8,581 nucleotides of DNA from an uncultured Actinomycetes bacterium (GCA_946479725.1 CAMLHB010000095.1:1-8581); one strand, 5' to 3'; shown: positions 1 through 6,638, counted from the stretch's first letter. Notes: generated by a model not told the origin, from the letters alone. Numbers and translations are program-made.

Positions 1-939
1 CTGCCCGGGGTCGTTGTCTTTGTAAATCTCCATGTGGATGAACGCCGCCTTGTCTCCGTATTCCTGCTTTGCCTGCTCCGCCACGTCGACGACGGGCCCG
101 CAGACCCGACTCTGGCAGAACTGCGGGGTCGCAAACAAGAGCACGACCGGTTCCTTGCCCAACGCCTCCGCGTAATCCACCTTGTTCTGGCTGTCCGGGG
201 GGACGCGCGTCGTGATCTTCGACAGATCACCGCCGACGTCCTGCGCCGTGGGCGTATGGATAACGGGCGCTTCTTGCCCAACTTGCGGGACGCGACGGAA
301 CTCGCCGACCACGACCCCCGGCAGGGGGGCTCCTTTCAGTTCACCGCCTTCCTTGAGGATCGCCGCGACCCGCCACTCCCCCTCTCGCGGGAAGTCGAGC
401 TGGGTCGAGTAGACGACATGGGCCGCGTTGGGGTCTTCCGCGGTCGAGTCCGCCTGAAAGGCCGGCTTCGTGGCCAGGCTTTCGATCGAGGCGGGAAAAG
501 GGCCGACCGCCGGCTGGTCGAGCGCCTGTTTTTCGGCTTTCGCCTCTAGGCCGGGTTTGCCGGCTTGCGACTTCGCCCCGCTATTCGGTTCCGGCACCTT
601 GGCGAGATAGAGGGCGACTTCGGCGTCGGTCACCTGACCCTGGTCGCGGTCGTAGACACCGAAGGGGTAGCGGTTCTTCCCCGGGTAGAAAACTTCTGCG
701 GCAGGCTCGACGTTCCATTCAGCCGGGCCGTCGGCGACCTTCAGCACCTGCCGCAGCGTCCTTTTCCTGGCCGTTGGGAACTCGGACTTGGGTGGAGCCG
801 GGCGGCTTTCGGCGCTGGTCGAGGCGCCGTCGGTCGAACTGCCCGCTTCCGAATCGCCGCCGCAGCCGTTGATCAGGGCGCCGCCGGCGAGCAGGCAGAG
901 CAGCGATGGGAGCATGCGGGGGGCGCGCATCGGCGGCAT
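1..939 (-). CDS. Exported lipoprotein with C-terminal thioredoxin-like domain, partial at the left edge
   Basis: 313 codons are visible; the 3' end is outside the window. The N-terminus has two arginines, then a hydrophobic stretch (about residues 9-24) ending in L-I-N-G-C26, a plausible lipobox. A low-complexity Ser/Thr/Pro linker follows (about 29-52). Residues about 60-215 look like a beta-rich extracellular domain with a YPGKNRYPFGVYD stretch and a later DFPREGEWRVA stretch, reminiscent of YtkA/FixH- or CopC-like domains. From about residue 240 a thioredoxin-like fold begins (VVLLFATPQFC), with cysteines C275 and C280 spaced CX4C, where thioredoxins have CX2C and SCO proteins CX3C. Inferred role: envelope redox or metal handling; the substrate is unknown. 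Start 939 was chosen because it keeps the arginines ahead of the signal segment; ATG at 930 is an alternative, and neither has a clear Shine-Dalgarno. It is divergent from the reductase gene, 49 bases away. Confidence 0.8.
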   Translation of the reverse strand, partial: MPPMRAPRMLPSLLCLLAGGALINGCGGDSEAGSSTDGASTSAESRPAPPKSEFPTARKRTLRQVLKVADGPAEWNVEPAAEVFYPGKNRYPFGVYDRDQGQVTDAEVALYLAKVPEPNSGAKSQAGKPGLEAKAEKQALDQPAVGPFPASIESLATKPAFQADSTAEDPNAAHVVYSTQLDFPREGEWRVAAILKEGGELKGAPLPGVVVGEFRRVPQVGQEAPVIHTPTAQDVGGDLSKITTRVPPDSQNKVDYAEALGKEPVVLLFATPQFCQSRVCGPVVDVAEQAKQEYGDKAAFIHMEIYKDNDPGQ

Positions 940-976
940 GTTATGGAGAGATAGGGTGCCCGGGGTTCTCGACGAA

Positions 977-982
977 GAGGAG
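977..982 (+). promoter_or_regulatory. Ribosome binding site that decides the reductase start
   Basis: GAGGAG lies directly against an ATG at 983 but six bases before a second in-frame ATG at 989. Six bases is a normal Shine-Dalgarno spacing, so the start at 989 is preferred. The reading frame stays open upstream to 788, but that part runs antisense through the lipoprotein gene and is not needed. Confidence 0.65.
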
Positions 983-988
983 ATGGAG

Positions 989-1720
989 ATGGCTGAGCGA
1001 GCGGCACTGGTGACCGGAGCATCGAGCGGGATCGGCCTCGCGATCGCGAAGACGCTCGGCGAAGAGGGGTACGCCCTCACCGTCTCCGCCCGCCGGCCGG
1101 AGAAGCTCGAGCAAGCCGCCGAAGGGCTGCGCGGCGAAGGCTTCGAGGTCGAGCCGATTCCGGCCAACATGGCCGAGGAGGACCACGTGGTCGCCATCTT
1201 CGCCGCCCACCGCCAGAAGTTCGGCCGCCTCGACGTCCTCGTCAACAACGCCGGCGTCGGTATCGGGGCGCCGATGGAGCAGATCCAGACCAAGCACCTC
1301 GATATGCAGCTCGCCGTCAACCTGCGGGCGCTGATCCTCGGCACCCGTGAGGGCCTGCCGATGCTGCGCCAGGCCGGCAGCGAGCACGGCAAGGCGCTGA
1401 TCGTCAACACCGCCTCGATCGCCGGCAAGGGCGGCCAGGCCTGGCTCTCGATCTACGCGGCGACGAAGGCGGCGGTGATCAACTTCACCCAGTCGACCCA
1501 CCGCGAGGCGGGCAACGACGGAATCCAGTGCACGGCGCTGGCCCCCGGCTTCGTCGAGACGCCGATGACCGAGTTCGTCCAGGGCCAGATCCCGCCCGAG
1601 GAGATGATCCGCCCCGAGGACCTCGGCGAGGCAGTGAGGTTCCTGCTGCGGACCTCGCGCAACTGCCACGTGCCGGAGGTCGTATTCACTCGGCCGGGCG
1701 AGGGTCTGGACACCCCCTGA
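989..1720 (+). CDS. Short-chain dehydrogenase/reductase (classical SDR)
   Basis: 243 residues, the usual length for a classical SDR. A single Rossmann domain carries every hallmark: cofactor loop TGASSGIG (residues 9-16), NNAG (86-89), and the catalytic tetrad N111, S143, Y156 and K160 (YAATK). PGFVETPM (about 186-193) is the normal segment after the active site. Two arginines after the second strand (R35, R36) suggest NADP(H) rather than NAD(H). It should be a cytosolic oxidoreductase for an alcohol/carbonyl pair; the substrate cannot be read from the sequence. The C-terminus is short and ends soon after a VVFTRPGEG stretch. The start at 989 is set by GAGGAG at 977-982. It lies on the same strand as the glycosyltransferase, 57 bases upstream of it with a palindrome between, so co-transcription is possible but unproven. 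Confidence 0.92.
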   Translation: MAERAALVTGASSGIGLAIAKTLGEEGYALTVSARRPEKLEQAAEGLRGEGFEVEPIPANMAEEDHVVAIFAAHRQKFGRLDVLVNNAGVGIGAPMEQIQTKHLDMQLAVNLRALILGTREGLPMLRQAGSEHGKALIVNTASIAGKGGQAWLSIYAATKAAVINFTQSTHREAGNDGIQCTALAPGFVETPMTEFVQGQIPPEEMIRPEDLGEAVRFLLRTSRNCHVPEVVFTRPGEGLDTP

Positions 1721-1734
1721 GGTCGCTTACGCAC

Positions 1735-1758
1735 TTTGGGCCCCTATAGAGGCCCAAA
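1735..1758. repeat. 24-base near-perfect palindrome, possible operator or hairpin
   Basis: TTTGGGCC (1735-1742) is mirrored by GGCCCAAA (1751-1758). The centre CTATAG is itself palindromic, so the whole element is symmetric except for one mismatched pair (1743/1750). It lies 15 bases after the reductase stop and 19 before the glycosyltransferase start. No T-run follows on either strand, so it is a poor intrinsic terminator. The full dyad symmetry fits a dimeric-repressor operator at least as well, and TATAGA in its centre weakly resembles a -10 box. The function is inferred only. Confidence 0.55.
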
Positions 1759-1777
1759 TCTCGGAGACGGTGGGCCG

Positions 1778-2989
1778 ATGAACGAACGCCTGAGGATCCT
1801 CGTCGCTGCTTTCGGCGACGCGGGCCATGTCTTTCCGGCGATCGCGCTGGGGAAGGCACTTGCCGCCCGCGGGCCCGAAGTGGTGATCGAGACCTGGGAG
1901 GAGCGGCGGGCGGCGGTCGAGGGCGAGGGGCTCGGGTTTGCCGCGGCGGAGGAATACCGGATGTTCCCGCCGCCGGATCCGGACTCCGAGGAGGGGCAGC
2001 ACGCGGCCGAGGCGGCACAGGCGCTGATGCCGCTACTCGAGGAGTTCCGACCCCACGTCGTCGTTAGCGACATCCTCACCCTCGCCCCCACCCTGGCTGC
2101 CGAGCGGGCGGGGATCCCGCTTGCAACCCTGATCCCGCACATCTATCCGGTCGTTGAGCCCGGACTCCCGTTCTTCGCGATCGGGTTGCGACCGCCGCGG
2201 ACGCGGCTCGGTCGCGCCGTCTGGCGCTACGGCCACGACCGGGCGCTGCGGGTCGGGCTCGAGCAGGGCCGGCGGGACCTCAACATCCAGCGCGACCGTC
2301 TCGACCTGCCGCCGATCGACCGCTTCCACGGAGGCATCAGCCCCGACCTGGCGCTGGTCGCCACCTATCCGCAGCTGGAGTACCCGCGCTCCTGGCCCGC
2401 GGGGGTGGAGATCACCGGCCCGATGACCTTCGAGCTGCCCCATCCCGACATCGAGCTGCCGCCCGGCGACGACCCGCTCGTCCTCGTCGCTCCCAGCACC
2501 GCCCACGACTCCGACAACCACCTGGTGCGGACGGCGCTGGCGGCGCTGGCCGACGAGCCGGTGCGGGTGGTCGCGACGACCAACCGCGTCGCCCCCCAGC
2601 GCCCGATCGAGGTTCCCGCAAACGCCAAGCTGGTGGAATGGCTCAGCTACAGCCAACTGATGCCCGCCGCCTCCCTCGTCATCTCCCACGGCGGCCACGG
2701 CACCATCGCCCGCGCCCTCGGCGCCGGCACCCCCGTCCTCGTCTGCCCGATCATCGGCGACATGAGCGAGACCGCGATGCGCGTCGCATCCGCCGGCGCC
2801 GGACTTTCACTGCCGTGGCGCCTGTGCCGGCCGACGCCGCTGCGATGGGCGGTGCGGCGACTGCTGCACGAGCCCAAGTTCGCGAGAAAAGCCGAAGAAA
2901 TCGCTAGCTGGGGCCGGGAGAACGACGGGGCCGGGAGAGGCGCCGAGTTGGTCGAGAGGCTGGCGCTGCGAAAGGTCGCAGCCACCTAA
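1778..2989 (+). CDS. GT-B glycosyltransferase, UGT/MGT type (GT1-like)
   Basis: 403 residues, normal for bacterial GT1 enzymes such as macrolide, glycolipid or sterol glucosyltransferases. The N-terminal acceptor half starts with ILVAAFGDAGHVFPAIALG (about 7-25), where the G-x-x-G-H pattern and the following residues match the family. The C-terminal donor half carries VEWLSYSQLMP (286-296) and HGGHGT (304-309), the nucleotide-sugar diphosphate-binding loop. Most relatives then have D-Q about 20 residues on for sugar recognition; here it reads G-D-M-S-E-T (327-332), so the glutamine is replaced by M329. No signal peptide or membrane segment is seen, so it is probably cytosolic or peripheral. 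The ATG at 1778 has GGAG (1763-1766) 11 bases upstream, rather far. Two stops in a row (TAATAA) end it 5 bases from the tRNA. Donor and acceptor are unknown. Confidence 0.88.
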   Translation: MNERLRILVAAFGDAGHVFPAIALGKALAARGPEVVIETWEERRAAVEGEGLGFAAAEEYRMFPPPDPDSEEGQHAAEAAQALMPLLEEFRPHVVVSDILTLAPTLAAERAGIPLATLIPHIYPVVEPGLPFFAIGLRPPRTRLGRAVWRYGHDRALRVGLEQGRRDLNIQRDRLDLPPIDRFHGGISPDLALVATYPQLEYPRSWPAGVEITGPMTFELPHPDIELPPGDDPLVLVAPSTAHDSDNHLVRTALAALADEPVRVVATTNRVAPQRPIEVPANAKLVEWLSYSQLMPAASLVISHGGHGTIARALGAGTPVLVCPIIGDMSETAMRVASAGAGLSLPWRLCRPTPLRWAVRRLLHEPKFARKAEEIASWGRENDGAGRGAELVERLALRKVAAT

Positions 2990-2994
2990 TAAAG

Positions 2995-3066
2995 CTCCGG
3001 GGGTGGGATTCGAACCCACAACCTAACGATTAACAGTCGTTCGCTCTGCCCTTGAGCTACCCCGGA
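2995..3066 (-). tRNA. tRNA-Asn, anticodon GTT
   Basis: The minus strand folds into a complete 72-base cloverleaf. The 7-pair acceptor TCCGGGG/CCCCGGA has discriminator G; the D stem is GCTC/GAGC with a 7-base loop; the anticodon stem AACGA/TCGTT has loop CTGTTAA (anticodon at 3032-3034); the variable loop has 5 bases; the T arm is GTGGG-TTCGAAT-CCCAC. The 3' CCA is not encoded (CTT follows G73) and must be added by the CCA-adding enzyme. It lies downstream of dnaG and the HNH gene on the same strand. There is no room for its own promoter between it and the duplicated tRNA piece that abuts its 5' end, so transcription must start inside the HNH gene or further upstream. Confidence 0.97.
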
Positions 3067-3095
3067 TCGTGCTATGCCAGATGAGCTACCCCGGA
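3067..3095 (-). pseudogene. Partial, diverged copy of the 5' part of the tRNA-Asn gene
   Basis: The 29 bases directly upstream of the tRNA repeat its first 30 bases. The first 14 (TCCGGGGTAGCTCA) are identical. The D loop differs (TCTGGCAT), the D stem is damaged (TAGC where GAGC is needed), and ACGA at the end matches the 5' side of the anticodon stem. Nothing of the anticodon loop, T arm or 3' acceptor is present, so it cannot make a tRNA. It begins with the T at 3095 and ends exactly where the intact tRNA begins. The HNH stop codon (TAG, 3088-3086) is the TAG between its acceptor and D stem. Confidence 0.75.
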
Positions 3096-3781
3096 ATAGC
3101 GTCCGGCACAGAATTTAGCGGCAGAACCCTAACTCCTGCCTCGACCTCTCGATGACAGTTGGCGCAGAGCAGGACGCACTTCCGAGCCTCCGCTCTGGAT
3201 TTCGCTAGAGAACGGGTCGCCCCGTTATGACTGAGCTGAAACTCCTTCAAGCCGGGATCCAGATGATGGAACTCCAAAACTTGCTGGCAACGGTCATAAC
3301 CGCAGAGCACGCAACGCCCTCCAGCCTCTTCCACCAACTTTCGCTTGACCGTCCGCCGTCGCTGCGCCACCCGCTCCATACGGCAACGTTTGCACCGGTA
3401 GTAGCCGCTGCCCTCGCGGACGAACACCGTAGAGCCGTGCTGCTTACACAGCGATGGCATTTCCCGCGGCCCGTGTTCAGAAGCCTTTTTGCGTCGAGGC
3501 ACAGGCTTCAGCCCATACCTGTTCATCCAGTGGCGGATCGTTCCCAGACTTCGATCCAGCTCCTTGGCGATCTCGCGAAACGACAAACCGGCGGCCAAGA
3601 GCCTTTCAAGCTCCTCTTTGGACGGTGCCCCCTTCGCCGCATGCTTGTCTGCCCGCGCCGCTTCCAGGCCGTACTTCTTCAGCCAGTGGCTGACCGTCGA
3701 TTCGTGTTTGCCGGCGCGCTTGCCGATCGCTTCGAGGGACATTCCCTCCGCCAGGCACTCTTCGAGGAACTGCTTTTGCAT
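3086..3781 (-). CDS. HNH nuclease-like protein with two helix-turn-helix units and zinc knuckles
   Basis: 231 residues. Two similar helix-turn-helix units come first (about 5-40, ending STVSHWLKKYGL, and 56-91, ending GTIRHWMNRYGL), pointing to an internal duplication. A small zinc-ribbon-like segment follows (C112, H115, C130, C133), then a basic linker and an HNH domain with zinc pairs C157/C160 and C206/C209 and the motif residues H172-H173, N208 and H210. This layout suits a sequence-specific, homing-type or phage-like DNA endonuclease; the target is unknown. The gene is clearly less GC-rich than its neighbours and separates dnaG from tRNA-Asn, suggesting acquisition. The last residues P-G and the stop are encoded by the duplicated tRNA piece, so the original C-terminus may have differed. 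The ATG has a GAGAAG-like site 8 bases upstream. The HNH call is firm; homing activity is inference. Confidence 0.88.
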   Translation of the reverse strand: MQKQFLEECLAEGMSLEAIGKRAGKHESTVSHWLKKYGLEAARADKHAAKGAPSKEELERLLAAGLSFREIAKELDRSLGTIRHWMNRYGLKPVPRRKKASEHGPREMPSLCKQHGSTVFVREGSGYYRCKRCRMERVAQRRRTVKRKLVEEAGGRCVLCGYDRCQQVLEFHHLDPGLKEFQLSHNGATRSLAKSRAEARKCVLLCANCHREVEAGVRVLPLNSVPDAIPG

Positions 3782-3802
3782 GGCCGCATCTTCTCAGGTG
3801 GT

Positions 3803-3828
3803 GCAGACAGAAAAATGCGCAGACAGAA
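3803..3828. repeat. Two 10-base direct repeats upstream of the HNH gene
   Basis: GCAGACAGAA occurs at 3803-3812 and again at 3819-3828 (minus strand: TTCTGTCTGC), with a 16-base period. The outer copy ends 3 bases from the dnaG stop codon and the inner copy is about 20 bases upstream of the HNH start. They could be a binding site for the HNH protein's own helix-turn-helix units, or a trace of the insertion junction; the sequence does not decide. Confidence 0.5.
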
Positions 3829-3831
3829 CGC

Positions 3832-5622
3832 CTAGATAGTGCCCGCCGGGCGCTCCGCGTGGGCGATACGTTCGACCAGGGCGGCGCGTTCGCGACTGAG
3901 GGCGGCGCGGCGCTCGTAGTCGCCGCGCTCGCCGGCGGCGGCGATCTCGGTCTCCAGGCGGCGCTGGTCGAGGAGGAGGAAGTTCAGCTCCATCGCTTCG
4001 TGGGAGGAGGGCTCCTCGCGGGACATGATCACCAGTTCGGCGATCAGGCCGGCGAGCTCGCCGTCGTCGTGGGGAAGGTTCGAAGCCGGGTCCTCGGGGT
4101 TCTCGCGCAGCCAGGCGGCGGCCCGCCGGCCCATCGGCGAGAGGTGCGCATCGTCCAACCTCGCGAGGAACTCCTTCCCCTCGCTCGGCATCGCGATGCA
4201 CATCGCCAGCAACGCCCGCTCGCGGCGTTCACGCGAGGTCAGCTCCCCCTGCTGCCGCACCGGCGCCTGCCCCGCCGCCTGTTGCGGAGCTGGCGAAGAC
4301 TGCTCGCGCCCACCGCTGACCGGGGTCGCGGCGACCACCCTCCCCATCACCATCGCCGGGTCGAGGTCGAGCTGTTCGGCGACGCGGCGCACCAGGTCTT
4401 CGCGACCCGCCGTCTCTCCCATCCCCGCCAGCACCGGCGCCACCTCGGCCAGCGCCCGGTCGCGCTCGACCGGCGAGCCGACGTCGGTGCGGCCAAGGAC
4501 CAGCCCCACCTGGAACGCGGTCAGCTCCTCGGCGCTCTGCAGGAGAGTCCCGAAGCGCTCCGGCCCCTCGGGTGCGGCCATCATCTCGGCCGGGTCCTCG
4601 CCGGCCGGCATTGCCGCCACCCGCAGCCGCATCCGCCGCCCGGCGGCGACTCGCTGGGCCCGCAGCATCGCCTCCTGCCCGGCCGAGTCGGCGTCGAGCG
4701 CCAGCACCACCTCCTCGACCATCCCCGAGAGCGCCGCCACCTGCTCGTCGGTGATCGCGGTCCCCATCACCCCGACCGCCTCCTCGACCCCCGCCTGGTG
4801 CAGGGCGAGGACATCGGTGTAGCCCTCGACGACGACCGCGCGCCCGGCCTTGGCGATCGCCGCTTTGGCCCGGTCGACCCCGTAGAGGATCTGGCTCTTG
4901 TGAAAGAAGTCGGTCTCGGCCGTGTTGACGTACTTGGCGCCCTGGTCCTCGCGCATCGCCCGGCCGCCGAAGCCGAGGACGCGGCCGCGGCGGTCGCGGA
5001 TCGGGAACATGATCCGCTCGCGGAAGCGGTCGTAGTCGCCGCCGCTGCGGCCGCGCTGGACGAGGCCGACCCCACGCAGCTCCTCGACGCTGAAGCCCGC
5101 CCGCTGCCCGCGGACCAGCAGCTTGTCCCAAGCGCTCGGCGCGTAGCCGACGCCGAAGCTCCGCAGCACTTCCTCGCGCAGCCCCCGCCGCGCCAGGTAG
5201 TCGCGCGCCTTCCCCGCCTCCTCGGACTCCCAGAGGAAGCTGGCGTAGAAGGAGGCGGCGCGGTCGAGCAGCTCCTCCAGCCGGCGCCGGCGCTGCCGTT
5301 TGGCCTCGGCCCGCGGGTCCTCCTGCTCGCGCTCCAGCTCGACCCCGTAGCGGTCGGCCAGAAGCTCCACCGCCTCGGCGAAGTTGAGCCCGTCCTTCTC
5401 CTCGACGAACTTGATCACGTCGCCGCCGACCCCACAGCCGAAGCAGTGGTAGAGCTTTTCGGTCGGCTCGACCGAAAACGAGGGCGTGCGCTCGTCGTGG
5501 AAGGGGCAGAGGCCGGTGTAGCGCGCCCCCTGCCGCCGCAGGTCGGTGTGGGCGGAGATCACCTCGACGATGTCCGCCGCCTGCTTCACCCGCTCGACGC
5601 TGTCCTGGGAGATCAGCGCCAT
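3832..5622 (-). CDS. dnaG: DNA primase
   Basis: 596 residues, within the normal range for bacterial DnaG. It makes the RNA primers for replication and acts with the DnaB helicase at the fork. The N-terminal CHC2 zinc-binding domain has C39-x2-H42 and C60-x2-C63 (LCPFHDE, HCFGCG). The catalytic core includes RIMFPIRD (203-210), the KYVNTAET segment (230-237) and the TOPRIM domain with EGYTDV (266-271) and metal-binding DAD (310-312). A Gln/Ala/Pro-rich linker (about 435-460) leads to a C-terminal helical region expected to bind DnaB, the least conserved part. Its ATG shares one base with the dgt stop (TGATG), so it is probably translated by coupling with dgt. No terminator is seen after its stop; the direct repeats and the HNH gene follow within 51 bases. 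Confidence 0.98.
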   Translation of the reverse strand: MALISQDSVERVKQAADIVEVISAHTDLRRQGARYTGLCPFHDERTPSFSVEPTEKLYHCFGCGVGGDVIKFVEEKDGLNFAEAVELLADRYGVELEREQEDPRAEAKRQRRRRLEELLDRAASFYASFLWESEEAGKARDYLARRGLREEVLRSFGVGYAPSAWDKLLVRGQRAGFSVEELRGVGLVQRGRSGGDYDRFRERIMFPIRDRRGRVLGFGGRAMREDQGAKYVNTAETDFFHKSQILYGVDRAKAAIAKAGRAVVVEGYTDVLALHQAGVEEAVGVMGTAITDEQVAALSGMVEEVVLALDADSAGQEAMLRAQRVAAGRRMRLRVAAMPAGEDPAEMMAAPEGPERFGTLLQSAEELTAFQVGLVLGRTDVGSPVERDRALAEVAPVLAGMGETAGREDLVRRVAEQLDLDPAMVMGRVVAATPVSGGREQSSPAPQQAAGQAPVRQQGELTSRERRERALLAMCIAMPSEGKEFLARLDDAHLSPMGRRAAAWLRENPEDPASNLPHDDGELAGLIAELVIMSREEPSSHEAMELNFLLLDQRRLETEIAAAGERGDYERRAALSRERAALVERIAHAERPAGTI

Positions 5623-6632
5623 CAGAAGCGAGCCTCTTCCGGGACCGTCAGCTCGGTGAACTTGGCGATGCAGTAGCGGTCGGTCATCCCGGCGATGTAG
5701 TCGGTGACCCGCTGGGAGTCGCTCGCCCCGGGGTCGCGGCCGGGAACCTCCTCCGGGTTCGCCATGTAGTGCTCGAAGAGCCCGTGCATCGTGCGCTGGA
5801 CGCGCTCGTGCTCGCTGCGCGCCTCCGGCCCCAGGTAGACGCGGTCGAACATGAACTTGCGCAGCCGCAGCATCGCCTGCCCGACCTCGCGTCCCTGCCG
5901 GATCTCCTCCGCGCCTTCGGAGTGGTCGACGATGTCGCGCACCAGGGTGTCTATCCGCTGAGACCCAGTCGGCCCGAGCAGCTCGATCTCCTCAGTCGGC
6001 AGGTCCTCCGGCCGCAGAATCCCCGCCCGCAGGGCGTCGTCGATGTCGTGGTTGATGTAGGCGACGCGGTCGACCAGCTTGACGATCTGCCCCTCCAGCG
6101 TCGCCGGCTTGCGCGAGCCGGTGTGGTTGAGGATCCCGTCCCGCACCTGCTCGGTCAGGTTCAGCCCCTCCCCCTCGCGCTCGAGCACGTCGACCACCCG
6201 CAGCGAGTGCTCGTTATGCCGGAACCCCTCGCCGCCGGCTTCCCCCAGCGCCGCGTCGAGCGCCTCCTCGCCGGCGTGGCCGAAGGGCGGATGGCCGAGA
6301 TCGTGACCGAGCCCGATCGCCTCGGTCAGGTCCTCGTTCAGCCGCAACGCCCGGGCGACCGTGCGGGCGATCCCGCAGGCCTCCAGCGTGTGCGTGAGGC
6401 GGGTCCGGTAGTGGTCGCCCTCGGGAGCGACGAAGACCTGGGTCTTGTGCTTCAGCCGCCGGAACGACTTCGAGTGCACGATCCGGTCGCGATCGCGCTG
6501 GTACGGCGTCCGCAAAGGACTATCCGCCTCCTCCCGCTGCCTCTGCGCTGGATAGGACCGCGTTGCCTGCGGGGAAAGGAACTCCTCCTCCCAGGCAGAG
6601 ATGCGCTCCTCGAAGGCAGTGGCGACAGGCAC
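5622..6632 (-). CDS. dgt: Deoxyguanosinetriphosphate triphosphohydrolase-like protein (HD domain)
   Basis: 336 residues from a GTG at 6632. Members of this HD-domain family hydrolyse dNTPs to deoxynucleosides and triphosphate, which controls dNTP pools; substrate preference in actinobacterial members is less settled than in E. coli Dgt. The metal-binding set is visible: H81 (RLTHTLE), H110-D111 (GHDLGHPPFGHAG) and D188 (KLVDRVAYINHDIDD). DRDRIVHSKSFRRLKHKTQV (about 47-66) is the typical family N-terminal stretch. The frame is open further upstream to a GTG at 6770, but that extension would run through a long hairpin and the end of recO and gives an Arg/Pro-rich peptide unlike the family. GTG 6632 lies just after the hairpin and six bases after a TATGAT box. 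Its stop overlaps the dnaG start by one base, an arrangement that implies one operon. Confidence 0.95.
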   Translation of the reverse strand: MPVATAFEERISAWEEEFLSPQATRSYPAQRQREEADSPLRTPYQRDRDRIVHSKSFRRLKHKTQVFVAPEGDHYRTRLTHTLEACGIARTVARALRLNEDLTEAIGLGHDLGHPPFGHAGEEALDAALGEAGGEGFRHNEHSLRVVDVLEREGEGLNLTEQVRDGILNHTGSRKPATLEGQIVKLVDRVAYINHDIDDALRAGILRPEDLPTEEIELLGPTGSQRIDTLVRDIVDHSEGAEEIRQGREVGQAMLRLRKFMFDRVYLGPEARSEHERVQRTMHGLFEHYMANPEEVPGRDPGASDSQRVTDYIAGMTDRYCIAKFTELTVPEEARF

Positions 6633-6638
6633 GCGTCG

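Noticed and set aside
34..549. Plus-strand open frame of 171 residues near the left edge
   Set aside because: The opposite strand encodes the lipoprotein with signal peptide, linker and thioredoxin motif over the same bases; the plus frame shows no domain.
788..988. N-terminal extension of the reductase
   Set aside because: It overlaps the lipoprotein gene antisense and precedes the conserved Rossmann start; GAGGAG at 977-982 supports the later ATG.
3067..3095. A second complete tRNA gene
   Set aside because: Only the 5' acceptor strand, a damaged D arm and part of the anticodon stem are present; the intact tRNA begins at once after it.
2995..3781. A group I intron in tRNA-Asn carrying the HNH gene
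   Set aside because: The tRNA is uninterrupted and the HNH gene lies wholly upstream; no 5'-exon/3'-exon split is seen.
3067..3831. An integrative element with paired att sites at tRNA-Asn
   Set aside because: No integrase is present, and the tRNA copy is at the tRNA-proximal side only; the TCCGGGGTAGCTCA repeat is absent at the dnaG side.
3859..5676. A 605-residue open frame on the plus strand opposite dnaG
   Set aside because: It is a mirror of a confidently identified gene in GC-rich DNA; its product is rich in Arg, Leu, Val and Ala with no recognisable domain. Similar long mirrors lie opposite dgt (5769-6659) and mutM (7503-8522).
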